Origin: Hyaloscypha bicolor E
Taxonomy: Eukaryota > Ascomycota > Leotiomycetes > Helotiales > Hyaloscyphaceae
Length of the DNA stretch: 64,000 bases
Assembly: GCF_002865645.1 (NCBI RefSeq)
Contig: NW_020194551.1
Coordinates: 133,067 to 197,066 of the forward strand
Direction of reading: 5' to 3'
The position numbers were made by a program, and so were the translations under genes. Shown here piece after piece: positions 35,716 through 46,538 of this stretch (position 1 is the stretch's first letter; every line of letters starts with the position of its first letter). The notes beneath the pieces were generated by a model. It ran no database searches. It worked only from the letters and a program-made list of their open reading frames with translations, and was not told the DNA's origin.

Positions 35716-35943
35716 TTGATAAAAGTGGGCCCCAGCTATTAAGCGAGCCCTATTACATGAACATCTCGCTTTCTAGTTCAATTATAAACCGATTAGTATA
35801 AAGATTAATATAAAAGTAGACTATTATTACTATACTATTATATTTCTATTTAATAGTCTATTATATAATATAGATAATATAATTATTGCTAATACTATCG
35901 ATGCAATGGGGCTCGCTTAATGGCTGGGCCCGCTTTTATCAAT
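35716..35943. repeat. Nested inverted-repeat unit within the insertion
   Basis: Left arm 35716-35750 and right arm about 35908-35943 share TTGATAAAAG and the run AGYGGGCCC...ATTAAGCGAGCCC in opposite orientation, with a few mismatches. Between them lies about 157 bp of very AT-rich DNA. It looks like an older miniature element nested in, or captured by, the 778-bp element. Confidence 0.7.
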
Positions 35944-36009
35944 AATTCCATTGATAAAAGTGGGCCCGCCAGCCATTGAGCGAGCCTATCGATAATTCCA
36001 TCGATAATA

Positions 36010-36302
36010 GTGGGTCCCAGGGCCTTGGCAATACTACAGGGCCACTACAGGGCCAATACGCTATATTTACAGGCCTTAGACCGCCTTTACAGTACTAAAT
36101 CTATTAATAATAGTGGGTCCAGGGCCTTGGTAGTACTACAGGGCTACTACAGGGCTAATGCGCTATATTTATAGGCCTTATACCGCCTTTACTAAATCGG
36201 AATTCTGCTATAGTAAAGAAAAGGTGGTATGAGGCCTATAAATATAGTGCATTGGCCCTGTAGTGGCCCTGTAGTGGCCCTGTAGTATTGCCAAGGCCTT
36301 AG
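36010..36302. repeat. Direct plus inverted repeat block with C-to-T differences
   Basis: Copy A (about 36011-36110) and copy B (about 36111-36195) are tandem; copy C (about 36211-36302) is B reversed, so B and C form a hairpin with a loop of about 13 bases. The shared core is AGGGCCTTGGYARTACTACAG. Several differences between A and B are CA-to-TA (GGCCACTAC versus GGCTACTAC; TTACAGG versus TTATAGG), as repeat-induced point mutation would leave. Confidence 0.75.
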
Positions 36303-37637
36303 TTCGATAATTATCGTAATCGATGGTCGATTATCGATTATCGAAAAATTAGCGCGATTATCTAATCGGAGCTTATCGAGCTTATCGGAGCCCACACTGC
36401 CCCGAGCTGGTTCGCTGGTGGGATTTTATGAACAAAGTATGCTAGAAAGAGCATACAGACCCCACAGAGTGATGAGCCGAGCGGGAGCCAGAATCTATTA
36501 CCCCTTATTTTGACGAAGACGAACATGAATGCAATTGCTGAGAGGAGTTTGACGACGCCGAATACGCCGGTTAAGAAGAGGGACGAGGAGACGGAGGTGA
36601 AACCTGCGGACATGAAGATTACTGGTGCATCTAACACATTGTCAGTACACCATTTCCCCTCATTTTCCTGATATTTGATGCGCAAAAAACTTACAGTAAT
36701 TCAAAGCATTCAGCCCAACCATATTCTGTGCTATCATCAAACCAACACCGACTACCAATCTTTTGCGAATACCAGGCTTTAATAGTTCTTTCGAAAATGG
36801 TACGTTTTTATCTCTGACGAGAGAACTAACTCTCGCTGCATCTCTAATCTCCTGCATCTCGCCCTCCACCATCCACTCCTCCCCTCTCACACCCCTCAAG
36901 CTAACTAAACTCCTCTCCGCCTCCCTTTCCCTCCCTTTCCCTGCTAGGAAACTTGGAGTTTCGGGGATAGAGCACGCCCCGAGTAGGAGCAGAATACCAG
37001 GGATGAGTTGGATAGCGGTAGGGAGCCGCCATTGCAGGGATGAAGAGGAGGGGAAGGAAGAGTGGGAAAGAAAGGCCCCCCAGAACCCGGCGAGGGCGGA
37101 GAGCTGCAGGATGGTTTGGTAGCTGGACATGAGCATGCCTCTCTCCGAAGGAGGAGAAATCTCTGATATACTATTTTGTCCTGCTTAGCATTTCTCATTG
37201 CATGAAAGTAAAGGAGGTTCAGGGAAGGAAAGGGGAGAGGGAACGCACTACATCGGCCCCCCTAGTGTCCCAACTCCCACACCTAGTCCATTCAACGCCC
37301 TCCCCACTTTAAACCCTCCTATCCCGAAATCAAGCAACTGCATCCCCGCACCACAAACATACAACCCCCCGGCAAGAAACAAACATCCCTTCCGTCCAAA
37401 TCTCGAGCAGAAAGGCATTCCGAGCGGGACGCCGAATAATGCGCCCACGAGCCAGGAAGTTATGATTTGTGCTTGTGTTGATGCTAGTGCGGAAGGGGGG
37501 AGAGTGGAGAGAGAGAAGTGGGAGAGGAAACTGGGCAGGACTATGATACCGCCGATGAAACCGACTGAGTAGCCGAATAGGGCGGCTGTGAGGCCGGCGA
37601 TGAGGGCAGAGAGGTAGAGTGTTGTATATCTCGCCAT

Positions 37638-38095
37638 TTTTTAAGGAAATGTTGTCTCGCTGAGGTCTGGGAGACAAGTAACAAGATAGACGGGAGCAGG
37701 AGAGATACAAAGAAGGGGGGGTAGATAAAGGATATACAGCGTTAAGCACCTACCTGGCAGTTGGCGGAACATATCTCGGGATCTGATGGCATTCTAACTT
37801 TGTGGTGGTTGCAAGATGCAATGCAGGGGCGTAAAAGGCTCGTGTTTAGGCGGGTCTAGGAATCTGGGGTACCCCGCGGAGAAAACCTTTGCCCCAAAAT
37901 ATACTTTGGTACTTGGGCGGATAAATACTAATGCGGGCTGGCGACCAAGAATTCAGTTACGGATCCGCGAACTTTCGGGGGCGCCGATGAAGAAGGTTTG
38001 ATGGATAATGGATGTGGTACATGAAGGTAGGGGAGATGATTGGGCATAGATTAATCGCCGACAGAATCTCAGGGTTCATATTCAGATGGGAATAT
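37638..38095. other. Intergenic between transporter and vms1
   Basis: Holds the promoter of the broken transporter and the 3' flank of vms1. No ORF or repeat is supported. Confidence 0.5.
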
Positions 38096-40185
38096 CTACG
38101 TACCACCACCCTGCATAGCTCTCATCCTAGCTTCCGCAGCCCTAGCTCTCCGTTCCCTCTCAAGCCTCGTCCTCATCTCGGGCGTCATTCCTCTCGCTTC
38201 CTCCTCTCGCTTCTCCTGAGCACTCTTCTGCACCTGCCCTAAAGCCAACGCTCGCCCTCTACCCGCCGCTTTTCCAAGAGGTCCATCAACGACTTTTGGG
38301 CCTTGCTCTGCTAATCGAGCTACTTCTGCCTTCCTCCTTTCTTCTTCCCTCTTCGCCTCTTCCTTCTTCTCCCTTGCCTCTCTTTGCTCCGCTTCAGCGC
38401 GCGAGAGAGCGGCGGGGATACGGGCGGCTTCCCAGTCCCATTTGCTTCCTCCTAGTTCTGACCTTGCGACTCGGAATGCGTCTCGTGTTGAGCGATCACC
38501 GGCGAGGTCGAAAGCCGTCTTACTGTCACCGTTTGGGAGAGTCGGATTTGCGCCGCCTTTGATGAGAAGACCGGATACGAGGGGTGCGGAGTTTTGGCTG
38601 GATGCTAGATGGAGAGGTGTAGGTGCATGAAAGTTTTGCTGGGAGTCTTGAGGTTGAAATAGAAAATCCGGAGGGAGATTATTGTTGTCGAGGTACGAAA
38701 GTAGGGCTGGGAGCTTAGACCGCCGGATCAAGGCTTGGATTTGTGTCGTGTGAAGAAGGGCTGTCTCTTCCTCTTCTGATCGCTTGGCAGTTGCAGGAGC
38801 AGGCTGTTTCGATGCTTTCGCAACAGTTGCCTGTTTTGCAGCCCCCTCGGCAGCTAATTTTGCTGCAGAAATGGCAGCTTCATCTATTTCCAGAACCTTG
38901 ACTCGTGTGAGCTCAACGAAGGATCGCATGAGCTCATTTTGAGTCGCACGACGGGTACTGAATGGGAATCCTCGAATTCTTGGATCATTTTGCCGTAGAA
39001 CCTGACCATCATAGGGGCCGAACAGCGTTCTTCTATTTGTGCTTCCCGTCGCTCGTATGAATATCAATTCCGAGGCATCAATCATTCCCTTCCAGTCCTG
39101 GAGAAGTAATCGGACCTCGTCAGTAAGGGCTTGCTCATTGTATCTTCTGAGACTGGATCCTGCAGAGTGGGCAGCCCCCTTTGCGGCATCGTTCGCAGAT
39201 TGTGCACCACCTTGTTTTCGACGAGTTGTGTATCGATGGAACGTCTTGTGGACAAGCACTGTCGCCTCACGAGTCAAAGGGCCTGTCTGAGCTGACTTCG
39301 TCTGCTTCGGTGTTAAAGAGACAACCATGGCAGCAAAATGTCCGCCACCAATCATGCATAGGAACATATGAGGTCCTTTATACGCTTCCGGGAGTGGTAC
39401 TGCATTATTCGAGTCGACAGGCACTTTCGCCTGTGGCTTCGGAGCTAATTGCTTGTTCTTGATAATATCAACGACTTTTGCCTCATTCTCCTGCTCTAAA
39501 TTCGTGAAGATGGATCGGTATATGCCAAGATATGTGCTCGAGGGCAGTGACGGAGTCGTAAACCAAAATAAGGGAGGTTTTCCTGATCCACGTTTTTGTT
39601 TCCTTGGTACAAAATCTTCCGCATCTCCGTCATTCGCAGAAGAAATAGCCGCCTGTTTCTTCAATAATGCGCTCAGAGTTGTTTCTTTCCGTCCATCGCC
39701 TTCGTCGTCGTCTTCAAAATCCGATGAGTCAGAACCCGACAGGCTCTCATCAAGATCTGGGCATGGTTAGAAAATCATCTGAAGAGGTGTGGCAGAACCA
39801 TACCTCCAACCAACTTCTCAAAATCTCCTTCTGACACTGGTTTCGCCCCTCTGATCCTCTGCTTCAGGTTGTAGCCATGTAAGTCAGACCTAATATGACT
39901 CCTTTGGTCCTCCACAGTGTGAAAAGTCACCCCGCAGAGAGAGCATGACTTGGATCCAACAGCGCTTTCTGTTCTTGACTCTGGAACTGGGTCCTTTGTG
40001 CTAGAATGAGTTGCAATATCGTCATGGGGGCCTTCCTCAGTGTCGTGTTTTCGCGTCAAAGTCGTTAAGATGTCTGCGGGAAGATCATACACTGCCCAAG
40101 TTAGTTCTCAGGTCGGAACAGAGCGGCCGGCTTCAAAGATACCATATAATGGCCGCCGCGTTACTTCCTCCTTTCGTTGATCCAT
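38096..40185 (-). CDS. vms1: Vms1/ANKZF1-type peptidyl-tRNA endonuclease
   Basis: Vms1 frees stalled nascent chains from tRNA on 60S ribosomes in ribosome-associated quality control and recruits Cdc48. Exons 40185-40143, 40091-39804 and 39756-38096 give 663 residues in frame. A C2H2 finger (C64, C67, H80, H86; CSLCGVTFH) comes first, then an acidic linker. The VLRF1 release-factor-like domain has GGGHFAAMVV at about 247-256 and the loop RKQGGAQ at 290-296. Q296 is the likely counterpart of catalytic Q295 in yeast (inferred from motif and position). Ankyrin repeats lie near 486-529. A charged helix ends in RERRARAAEAR (644-654), matching the Cdc48/p97-binding VIM consensus Rx5AAx2R. The gene is divergent from the HAM1-like gene, with 493 bp between starts. 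Confidence 0.93.
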
Positions 40186-40678
40186 TGCAAGGCAGATTGG
40201 TAGAAGGATGACGGATTTCCGTGGCAGCCACAACAAAATCAATGAGGCTGAGAGTTGACGATCGAAGTCTTATCGGTTTCGATAAGCTTTCTCGGAGCGG
40301 ATCTTCTTTTCTCCTTAGCGAGCACTAACCCTGCCCCTGACGTAGTGCTTTTCTGGACAAACAGCTCCGTGAGCATACGAGCTTGACAAACAAGATATCT
40401 AGCAGAAAATGTGACACATAACTACTCTAGTCTGTCCGAGGCTACGAGCGTCTAGAATTCTATCCAAAATCTTAATTGGTTTACCATAGAGAGACCAAGA
40501 GACAGTGCGGGGTACAGAGCGGACAGGATCACCATTGCATGCGCAACCTTGAGCTCTAGGCAAAGGTAGTCCATGTCATCGGGTTTGAAGAATCCCATAT
40601 CTCCTCACTCCGCCTCACGAAAAACAAGAAGAAACAATCCCGCGTCCTGGAATCGACACCCCCAAACTCTATCTCAAG
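40186..40678. promoter_or_regulatory. Shared upstream region of vms1 and HAM1-like gene
   Basis: The 493 bp separates two divergent start codons. The right end is CA-rich just before ATG 40679, like other leaders here. No defined promoter box was identified; a bidirectional promoter is inferred from position. Confidence 0.4.
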
Positions 40679-42964
40679 ATGTCTTCCTGCTTCGGATCGA
40701 GGAAGAAGTCCAAACAAAATGGAGACCGTCAACCTTTACTACCTCAATATGAGGATGATACGTCACTGCAGAGAATAGCCCACCAGAAGCTACACACATA
40801 TCAAATGTTTAGAGCACTTTCCAAGGGGTTCATGCCATCAACTGAGCAGACCATCGTCAACCTGAGGACTCTTCTGGCATCCGATGTCCTGACTCCAGAC
40901 ACTCCAGGGCTGAGTGAAAGTGGACGAAAGCTCATGAAATACTCCAAACAGTGGCTGCAAGAATTCATCGACTTGTTGAGGAACAAGAATGAAGGGGACC
41001 AGATTCAAGATTTCATCTGGTTTCTGATCCATGCCAGAATATCTGTGGACACGAATGATTTGATTCGGACGGCGAGGTCAACGAGAACAAAAGCAGATGC
41101 TTCGGCTGGTATGTCGTTGTTTAGAATTAAGTCTGATATCTTGCTAATAGTCATAGCTTATGAAAGCATTAAGACTGTTGGAAGTCTTCTCCTGACAAAC
41201 TCCGATTTCAGGATATTTCTCTCCGACCTCAACACCATTGGGCGGAAAGTATTCGCAGATACTGCCAACACGATTTCAGATGTCGCTGAAAATGCCGCAA
41301 ATAAAATTGAGCCCTCGTCCGCAGAGAGTGAGGCGTTGAAGAAACCTGGCGGAGAGAGTAGCACTGCACCTACGGCGGCGGAGCTCGAAGCCGAAGCCCT
41401 TGAAGTTACGGACGTCGTTGCAAATGGAATCAAGAAGGCAGGAGAGGAAGCTCGTGACAGTTTGGCGGAGAACGTTTCTGATCAACAGAAAGAGACCTTG
41501 ATCCACCGACTGAAGGCAGCCGTCACGAAATTGAGACAGAGGAATGATTACACAGATTCCGTTTCTACCATCGGTCTGTTGATCAAGAGATACGCCAAAG
41601 TCTACTCTAGAGCCGTGGACAAGACAATAAATACTGTTCAAGAGGACGTGGAATCCAATGAGGAACTCGACCGAGCTATGAAGAATGGATGGTCACTACT
41701 CAGTTCATTCGGTGACAAGAAGGCTTGGAAAGAATTGCAGGAGAGATTCAACAAGGTCATGGAGCATGCCCAGAAAGACCCCGAGTTCGAACAACTCATG
41801 GAGGAATTAGCAGCATCCATCCAGAAGATGCTCACGGAACCCGGCTTCTTCGATTCAGCCAACCACAAGATGGAAGAGCTGAAGGAAAAGTCGAAAGAAG
41901 TAGGAACGGATTCGCCGTTACGGAAAGATATCGATGCTCTGCTCCAGCAAGCCCGCAAGACGTTCGACTCGGTCATGAACGACCAAGACGTCTCAAAGCT
42001 TCTACAAACCTCTTTGCGGCTCTGGAACCTCCTCTCGCCAGCCAGGCAAGCCACAAACCCCGAGCTGCTCACAGACACTTACACAATCTTCATCCCTCTC
42101 TTCATCCAAGCAATCCAATACCTTCCCATCCCCCGCCTCGAAATCTCCGTCCCCGAAATCGACCTCCTGCTCGAGAATCTGATCCTCGAGCCTGGACGGA
42201 CAATAAACAACACTTCGTTCCTCCCCTTCCGCCTCAAAGTTGAGACATATAACGATTTATCCATCAGAAAAGCTCGTTTTCGCACAGTAAGCACGATGAA
42301 GTCTATGGTAACCATCAAAGTCCAAGGCCTATCCATCCGTGCCGATGAAGTTGGCTTCTGGTTGCGCGCTCACAAAGGCCTCCTCCGCCTAGCCGACGAA
42401 GGAATCGCGTCCTTCGAGCTCGACGACCGCGGAATTGACGTTGAGCTTGACGTCGAAGTTGGCAAAGAGCGACTCGAGAAGATCCTCACTTTGCAGAACG
42501 TGAGAGTCAAGATCCACCATCTGAGCTACACTTTAAGAAAGAGCAAGTTTGCATGTTTAGCTTGGCTCTTCAAACCTTTACTACGTCCGATTTTGAGGAA
42601 GGTGCTGGAGAGACAGTTAGCGACTACTATCGGAGATTTCTTCCATGCTGCGAATCGCGAGTTGTTGTTTGCGAGGGAGCGGCTGAGGGCAACGCGGATT
42701 TCGGACCCGAAGGATCTTATGACGTTCGTTAAGGCAGTGCTGACAAGATTGACTCCCGCGGAAGATCCAGATTTGTATACAAATGTTGGGGTCAGGGGTG
42801 CTGCTGATCAGAGAGGCAATATCTTTGCGGGAGTTTATGCGCCGGGGAGTGTGGTGAAGCTGTGGGATGAGGAGGCGGCTAGGGCGGGTGAGGTGGTGGA
42901 TGATAATGCGAGTCAAGGGTGGAGGAATGAGATCTTTGATGTGCAGGCTCGGTCTATGTTCTAA
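40679..42964 (+). CDS. HAM1-like (BPI-fold) protein
   Basis: Exons 40679-41108 and 41157-42964 give 745 residues. The 48-bp intron (GTATGT, GCTAAT, CATAG) is in phase and free of stops, so an unspliced reading frame of 761 also exists. The N-terminal half is helical and charged, with conserved-looking blocks QDFIWFLIHARISVDTNDL and SDFRIFLSDL, typical of HAM1_N. Long amphipathic helices cover 190-430. The C-terminal half (from about 480) is a beta-rich fold with ISVPEIDLLLENLI, and ends in RGAADQRGNIFAGVYAPGSV and WRNEIFDVQA. The family resembles bactericidal-permeability-increasing lipid-binding folds, and a lipid-linked role is inferred; its cellular function is not established to my knowledge. 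Confidence 0.88.
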   Translation: MSSCFGSRKKSKQNGDRQPLLPQYEDDTSLQRIAHQKLHTYQMFRALSKGFMPSTEQTIVNLRTLLASDVLTPDTPGLSESGRKLMKYSKQWLQEFIDLLRNKNEGDQIQDFIWFLIHARISVDTNDLIRTARSTRTKADASAGMSLFRIKSDILLIVIAYESIKTVGSLLLTNSDFRIFLSDLNTIGRKVFADTANTISDVAENAANKIEPSSAESEALKKPGGESSTAPTAAELEAEALEVTDVVANGIKKAGEEARDSLAENVSDQQKETLIHRLKAAVTKLRQRNDYTDSVSTIGLLIKRYAKVYSRAVDKTINTVQEDVESNEELDRAMKNGWSLLSSFGDKKAWKELQERFNKVMEHAQKDPEFEQLMEELAASIQKMLTEPGFFDSANHKMEELKEKSKEVGTDSPLRKDIDALLQQARKTFDSVMNDQDVSKLLQTSLRLWNLLSPARQATNPELLTDTYTIFIPLFIQAIQYLPIPRLEISVPEIDLLLENLILEPGRTINNTSFLPFRLKVETYNDLSIRKARFRTVSTMKSMVTIKVQGLSIRADEVGFWLRAHKGLLRLADEGIASFELDDRGIDVELDVEVGKERLEKILTLQNVRVKIHHLSYTLRKSKFACLAWLFKPLLRPILRKVLERQLATTIGDFFHAANRELLFARERLRATRISDPKDLMTFVKAVLTRLTPAEDPDLYTNVGVRGAADQRGNIFAGVYAPGSVVKLWDEEAARAGEVVDDNASQGWRNEIFDVQARSMF

Positions 42965-44008
42965 GACTGTGTGGGTGGGGTACGAAAAAGGAGCACACGA
43001 ACATGGTGACAAAAGTGCCCTCGAGGTTTGAAGATTGAGCACAGTCACGGAGGGTGTATAATCTAGTTTAGGGACTCTACAGCACAATAACCAATACTTT
43101 TTTCTGAAGCATCCAAGCTATGCTTGAGGACACTCAAAGAGATCTGGGAACCCCACGCTCATCGTGTACCCCTCGTTTCGTCCCACTACCCCGCGGGTTC
43201 ACCATCCCGACCTCTTTTCTTCTTTCCCGCAAGATCAACTCAGCCTCCCTCCCCATCCTTCTCTAGAGGAAAATCAGTTCACTCCATTTCCAATCTTTAT
43301 TCTGCCTCCCGCATGAAAACCAGTCCGAAACGGCTCTCTGACTGTTTTTCCTGGGATACCCAGCAACATTGGGCGGGGTAGCTCACCGATACTTTCTTTG
43401 GTACCACTTCCACCTCACCACGTCACTCTCTTGTACACTCTTTTCCTTCGGCAAATTGTCACAAGGCACTACATCCAAGAAGCAAACACCCTAACCTCCT
43501 GCAAGTGCAGATACGAAGTATATCATCCGAAGTAACAACCCATGTCCCTATTTCTTGCCCGTGCCTCGGATCATTGCCTCGCCGAGAGGCATTGCCTCAT
43601 GGCGTAGTACCCATCTAGGCACCCTCGTCGTCTTAACATCACCCGACACCGTCGATGGCATCAAAGGGTATCTTTATCTGAACTTTTCGGGCTTTTCGAC
43701 ATTCCGGCAAGGGCTGGAAGCTGACAAGATGAGACAGATCAGATGTGAGGATCTATTTTCCTTCGCCTCAGAGTTTCCTCGGTATTTTCTTCAGTCATCT
43801 GAGCGGAAACTCTTCAACCATCTTCTCCTTGCATCTTCTGGGTATTTATACCGGCTTGGCATCCCAAAGTATTTAATTCCAGAGTACCTTCCTATCAACT
43901 TTTCCAAGGAAGTTCGAAATAGCCCCTAGTGCATCATCGGTCCCAAACTCCAACTCGCACTTCATCCTCACGAAAACACACTTCACAGTCTCGTATCAAT
44001 ACATCGAA
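42965..44008. other. Intergenic before the secreted-protein gene
   Basis: No supported gene; a 124-codon frame at 43555-43929 starts only at TTG and shows no motif. The right part is probably the promoter of the six-cysteine gene; CA-rich leader sequence precedes ATG 44009. Confidence 0.45.
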
Positions 44009-44343
44009 ATGCACATCTCCGTCAAACCTCTCCTCACCCTCCTCTCTGTAGTGCTCTTCTCTTCCCCAATTTCCGCCCTTCCAACTGATCTCACTGCTGC
44101 CATCGCCGATGCTCCCGCTGCTCGCGCTGCCGCTGACGTCTGCATCAAAGGCGTCTATTGTGGGAGTTATGCAGGCCAGAATGCTCTTGTATGATTCCCC
44201 TCCTTCACGCATTGCCTCAATAACTTACTAACTCAACTTTCCTTCTAAAGCTGACCTGCGACGGCCACAATCTTTTCAGATATTGCTTCAAATCATGCTA
44301 CATCGACCAAGGGTGCATACCGTATACGACTTGGGGCTCGTGA
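44009..44343 (+). CDS. Small secreted six-cysteine protein
   Basis: Exons 44009-44188 and 44251-44343 (62-bp intron) give 90 residues. Residues 1-23 form a clear signal peptide with core LLTLLSVVLFSS and a likely cut after ISA. An alanine-rich propeptide-like segment follows to about residue 43. The mature part has six cysteines in the contexts DVCIKG, YCGSYAG, LTCDGH, RYCFK, SCYID and GCIPY, enough for three disulfides. It ends TTWGS. The size, secretion signal and even cysteine number fit the small secreted proteins that fungi use as effectors or antimicrobials, but no known family is recognised and no role can be claimed. Confidence 0.8.
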
Positions 44344-45051
44344 GCCATCTCTCGTCCAGACTTGGTGAGTCGAGGAAATCTGCGGAAGATCAATCTGGCT
44401 GTGGTTATGCTCCTGGTTCGTGATGGATTTGAGGGTTGGGTCGGGTCGGGTGGAGTTGGAGTTTTGATTCTCGGGGACTTTACAAAGTGGCGAAGACTTT
44501 AAGTATCATCCTCGATCCTAGATAACACATGGGACGTTGAATCTGTCAAATGACCCAGTAGGATATTCAAGACACTTTTCTCTCCCATCGGTCAGCATCT
44601 TGATCCATACTCTGCTTGGGAAAACTCAAATGATCACGTGTCCGTTATTCCCCTCGATTAGTGCGTTCCTGGCTCTGGTTCGCCGCGAATGGTTAGTCGA
44701 TAATGGGACAATCCTCCTCTCGACGGCGACCCAAAAGCGGTGAAGAAAGAATTACAGTAAATAGCTAGAAAATATGCAGGATCCACTAGGATCTGAGTGT
44801 TTATAGCTACTTGATCAAGGCTTTTCAGTTTCGATGGTGGATATTAACGGCTTTCGGCCCACATTGCAAGGGTAGACGTTGAAAGACCCCAATTTTGCGT
44901 GTTCAGTTTGCCATCCTCACTATCAAAGTGATATCTATGCCTGAACGCCAGCCCGTTACCCTCCACTTATTTTTCCAAACCGTCATCAGTCATCACTTGC
45001 CTTCTAATTACCCGTACGCAGATCCCTACCCAGTTTTCCGTACATGTTCGC
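44344..45051. other. Intergenic, no gene seen
   Basis: Contains the 3' flank of the secreted-protein gene and that of the convergent BAR-SH3 gene. No repeat or supported ORF. Confidence 0.5.
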
Positions 45052-46538
45052 TCAATTAATCTTGCAATAATTCGCTGGAAAGCTCCCTCTAACGCCCCTG
45101 AGCTCACCCTCCCACCAATCATCAACGCTGTCTGTTTTCTTCACGACCTTAATCTGATCGCCTTCCTTAAAACTCAAATCGCCTTGATTTTGACCTTCGA
45201 AGGAGTAGAGCGCCATGGCGTACACGCCGGAGTTTTGAGAACCAATTCGTTTCGGGGGTGGGGGAGGTGGTTTCTTTTTGCCTGCAACGCCGCGCTGGAA
45301 GTAATCACCACTGGGCCCTGCGGGAGAATGGGCTACGTAGGATGATTGGGGTGTAAGTTGTGTCGAGTAGTCTGGCGATAGAAAAGCTGGACTAGGTTCG
45401 GGAGAAGGAGAGGGGGAAGGCGGCTTAGGTTGTTCGATGACGGCCAACGAATTCGAAGAAGGGATTCGCATGACTCGAGCTTCGGGATTGGGAGAGATAG
45501 GGTGGTTCGTGTTGTTTGAAGATGCACGGCGGTTTGCAATGCCATTTCGGACGCCCAAGCCAGTTATTGATTTGCGTCCAACGTCGCCTAAAGACATCGG
45601 TTGGTGAATAGCTTTCCCCCGGGCGACCATGTTGATGCTTTCTATTTGTTGCTGAACAGGCTTGAAGTCTTTGCTCCACATAGATATGACATCCTCCATC
45701 GGCGGGGGAGGTGATGGGAAGCCAGTTTCTTCACAGTAGTTATGTAGGATGGTGTAGTATTGGGCTAAGAGCGTATTTTGGATCATGATTTGGACCGCAA
45801 GTAGGTGAGGAAGAATGGAGAATGCGGACGCAATGATGGGAGGAAGAGTTTCCCTGAGGTGTTCGTCGGCGACTTTGAAGTCCTGTTTCAAGCATCAGTC
45901 ATAAGTGAGATAAGGATGGACCGAGAAACCAACATCCGCAGCTTTTGCTAAGTCCTCCTCCGCCCTTGCCAACGCCGCATTATCCCGATCTGATCGTTTC
46001 AACTTTTTTGATAAGCTGTTGACCTTGTCAATGTAGCGTTCCCAATCTAGTCTCTTATTTTCTCGTTTCTTGATTGTTTTGCGTATGGGTTGCAAGTACT
46101 CCTTCGCATCGGTTGCTGGCCTGATCACGCGAGAGTCCATCATGCCAACTTCGTCCAGCAGATCCGTCTTCAGTTCTGCGTACGCTGCCCTCAACTTGGA
46201 TGTCCGCTCGAGCTGCTCTGGGGTACTCATGACTGGCGGTTGTCCGTATCCATCACTTGAGCCAACAATCGGCTGGTAGAGCTCTTCGAATATTGTAGTC
46301 GCTGTCAATTGAATGCTGAGAATAGATACCCATGCATCTCTCCAACCTTTCGATGCCTCTATTATCTGCGAGTTCTGTCAGCGAGGTTCCATAGAGCGTC
46401 TGAACTAAGCAAAGGGGGAAGACAAACCTTGGTGAGCATCTTGTCAGCATCCTCATATTCGTTGAGGAGCATAGCAACATTGGCCTGGTCTCCCCCTCTC
46501 CTCTTCAACTTGCCAAACTGGCGATGCACTGTATTCAT
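45052..46538 (-). CDS. BAR-SH3 adaptor (Rvs167/Hob1 type)
   Basis: Minus-strand exons 46538-46428, 46365-45934 and 45882-45052 give 457 residues in frame; introns are 62 and 51 bp. Residues 1-250 are a BAR domain: FEDADKML-like helix (NEYEDADKML), EASKGWRDAWVSIL, FEELYQPI, then KKRENKRLDWERY and LKRSDRDNAALARAEEDL, the membrane-curving coiled helices. A Ser/Pro-rich linker with a KKKPPPPPPKR poly-proline run follows. The SH3 domain occupies 400-457 with ALYSFEG, DDWWEGEL and PANYCKIN. Such proteins bind curved membranes and actin-patch partners in endocytosis. It is close to Rvs167/Hob1 in plan, but paralogs exist in moulds, so no symbol is given. Divergent from the Dbl2-like gene. Confidence 0.9.

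Larger units (their letters stand above)
35622..36399. mobile_element. 778-bp non-autonomous hAT-like insertion
   Basis: Both ends are perfect 18-bp terminal inverted repeats (CAGTGTGGGCTCCGATAA). The flanking 8-mers CCCCGAGC (35614-35621 and 36400-36407) are identical, a perfect 8-bp target duplication. CAGTG ends with 8-bp duplications point to the hAT superfamily. There is no transposase ORF. Subterminal regions are rich in ATCGATAATCG-type repeats. Inside are a smaller inverted-repeat unit (35716-35943) and a direct/inverted repeat block (36010-36302). It sits in an exon of the sugar-transporter gene. Confidence 0.93.
35057..37637 (-). pseudogene. MFS sugar transporter disrupted by a transposon
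   Basis: Minus-strand exons: 37637-37249, 37170-36695, 36630-36400 interrupted by an insertion (36399-35622), then 35621-35507, 35458-35393 and 35329-35057. With the insertion and one target-site copy removed the reading frame is continuous and codes for 513 residues, a normal sugar-porter length. Signatures: FGYSVGFIGG in span 1, SRFGRKG in the 2-3 loop, GRALNGLGVGVG, YISEISPPSERG, a PETPSFL motif in the middle loop, and PETRNVPLGREMD at the end. The insertion falls in the loop after FLAYFVHKIPPANQLG, between spans 8 and 9 by my reading, and introduces stops soon after. No other lesion was found, so loss looks recent. The product would have imported a hexose or related sugar at the plasma membrane. 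Confidence 0.9.

Noticed and set aside
37980..38095. Extra 3' exon of vms1 with a zinc-ribbon end
   Set aside because: The sequence after a potential GTACGT donor at the stop shows no matching Cys motif in any frame.
43555..43929. 124-codon plus-strand ORF
   Set aside because: Starts at TTG, no signal or domain, and lies in the presumed promoter of the six-cysteine gene.
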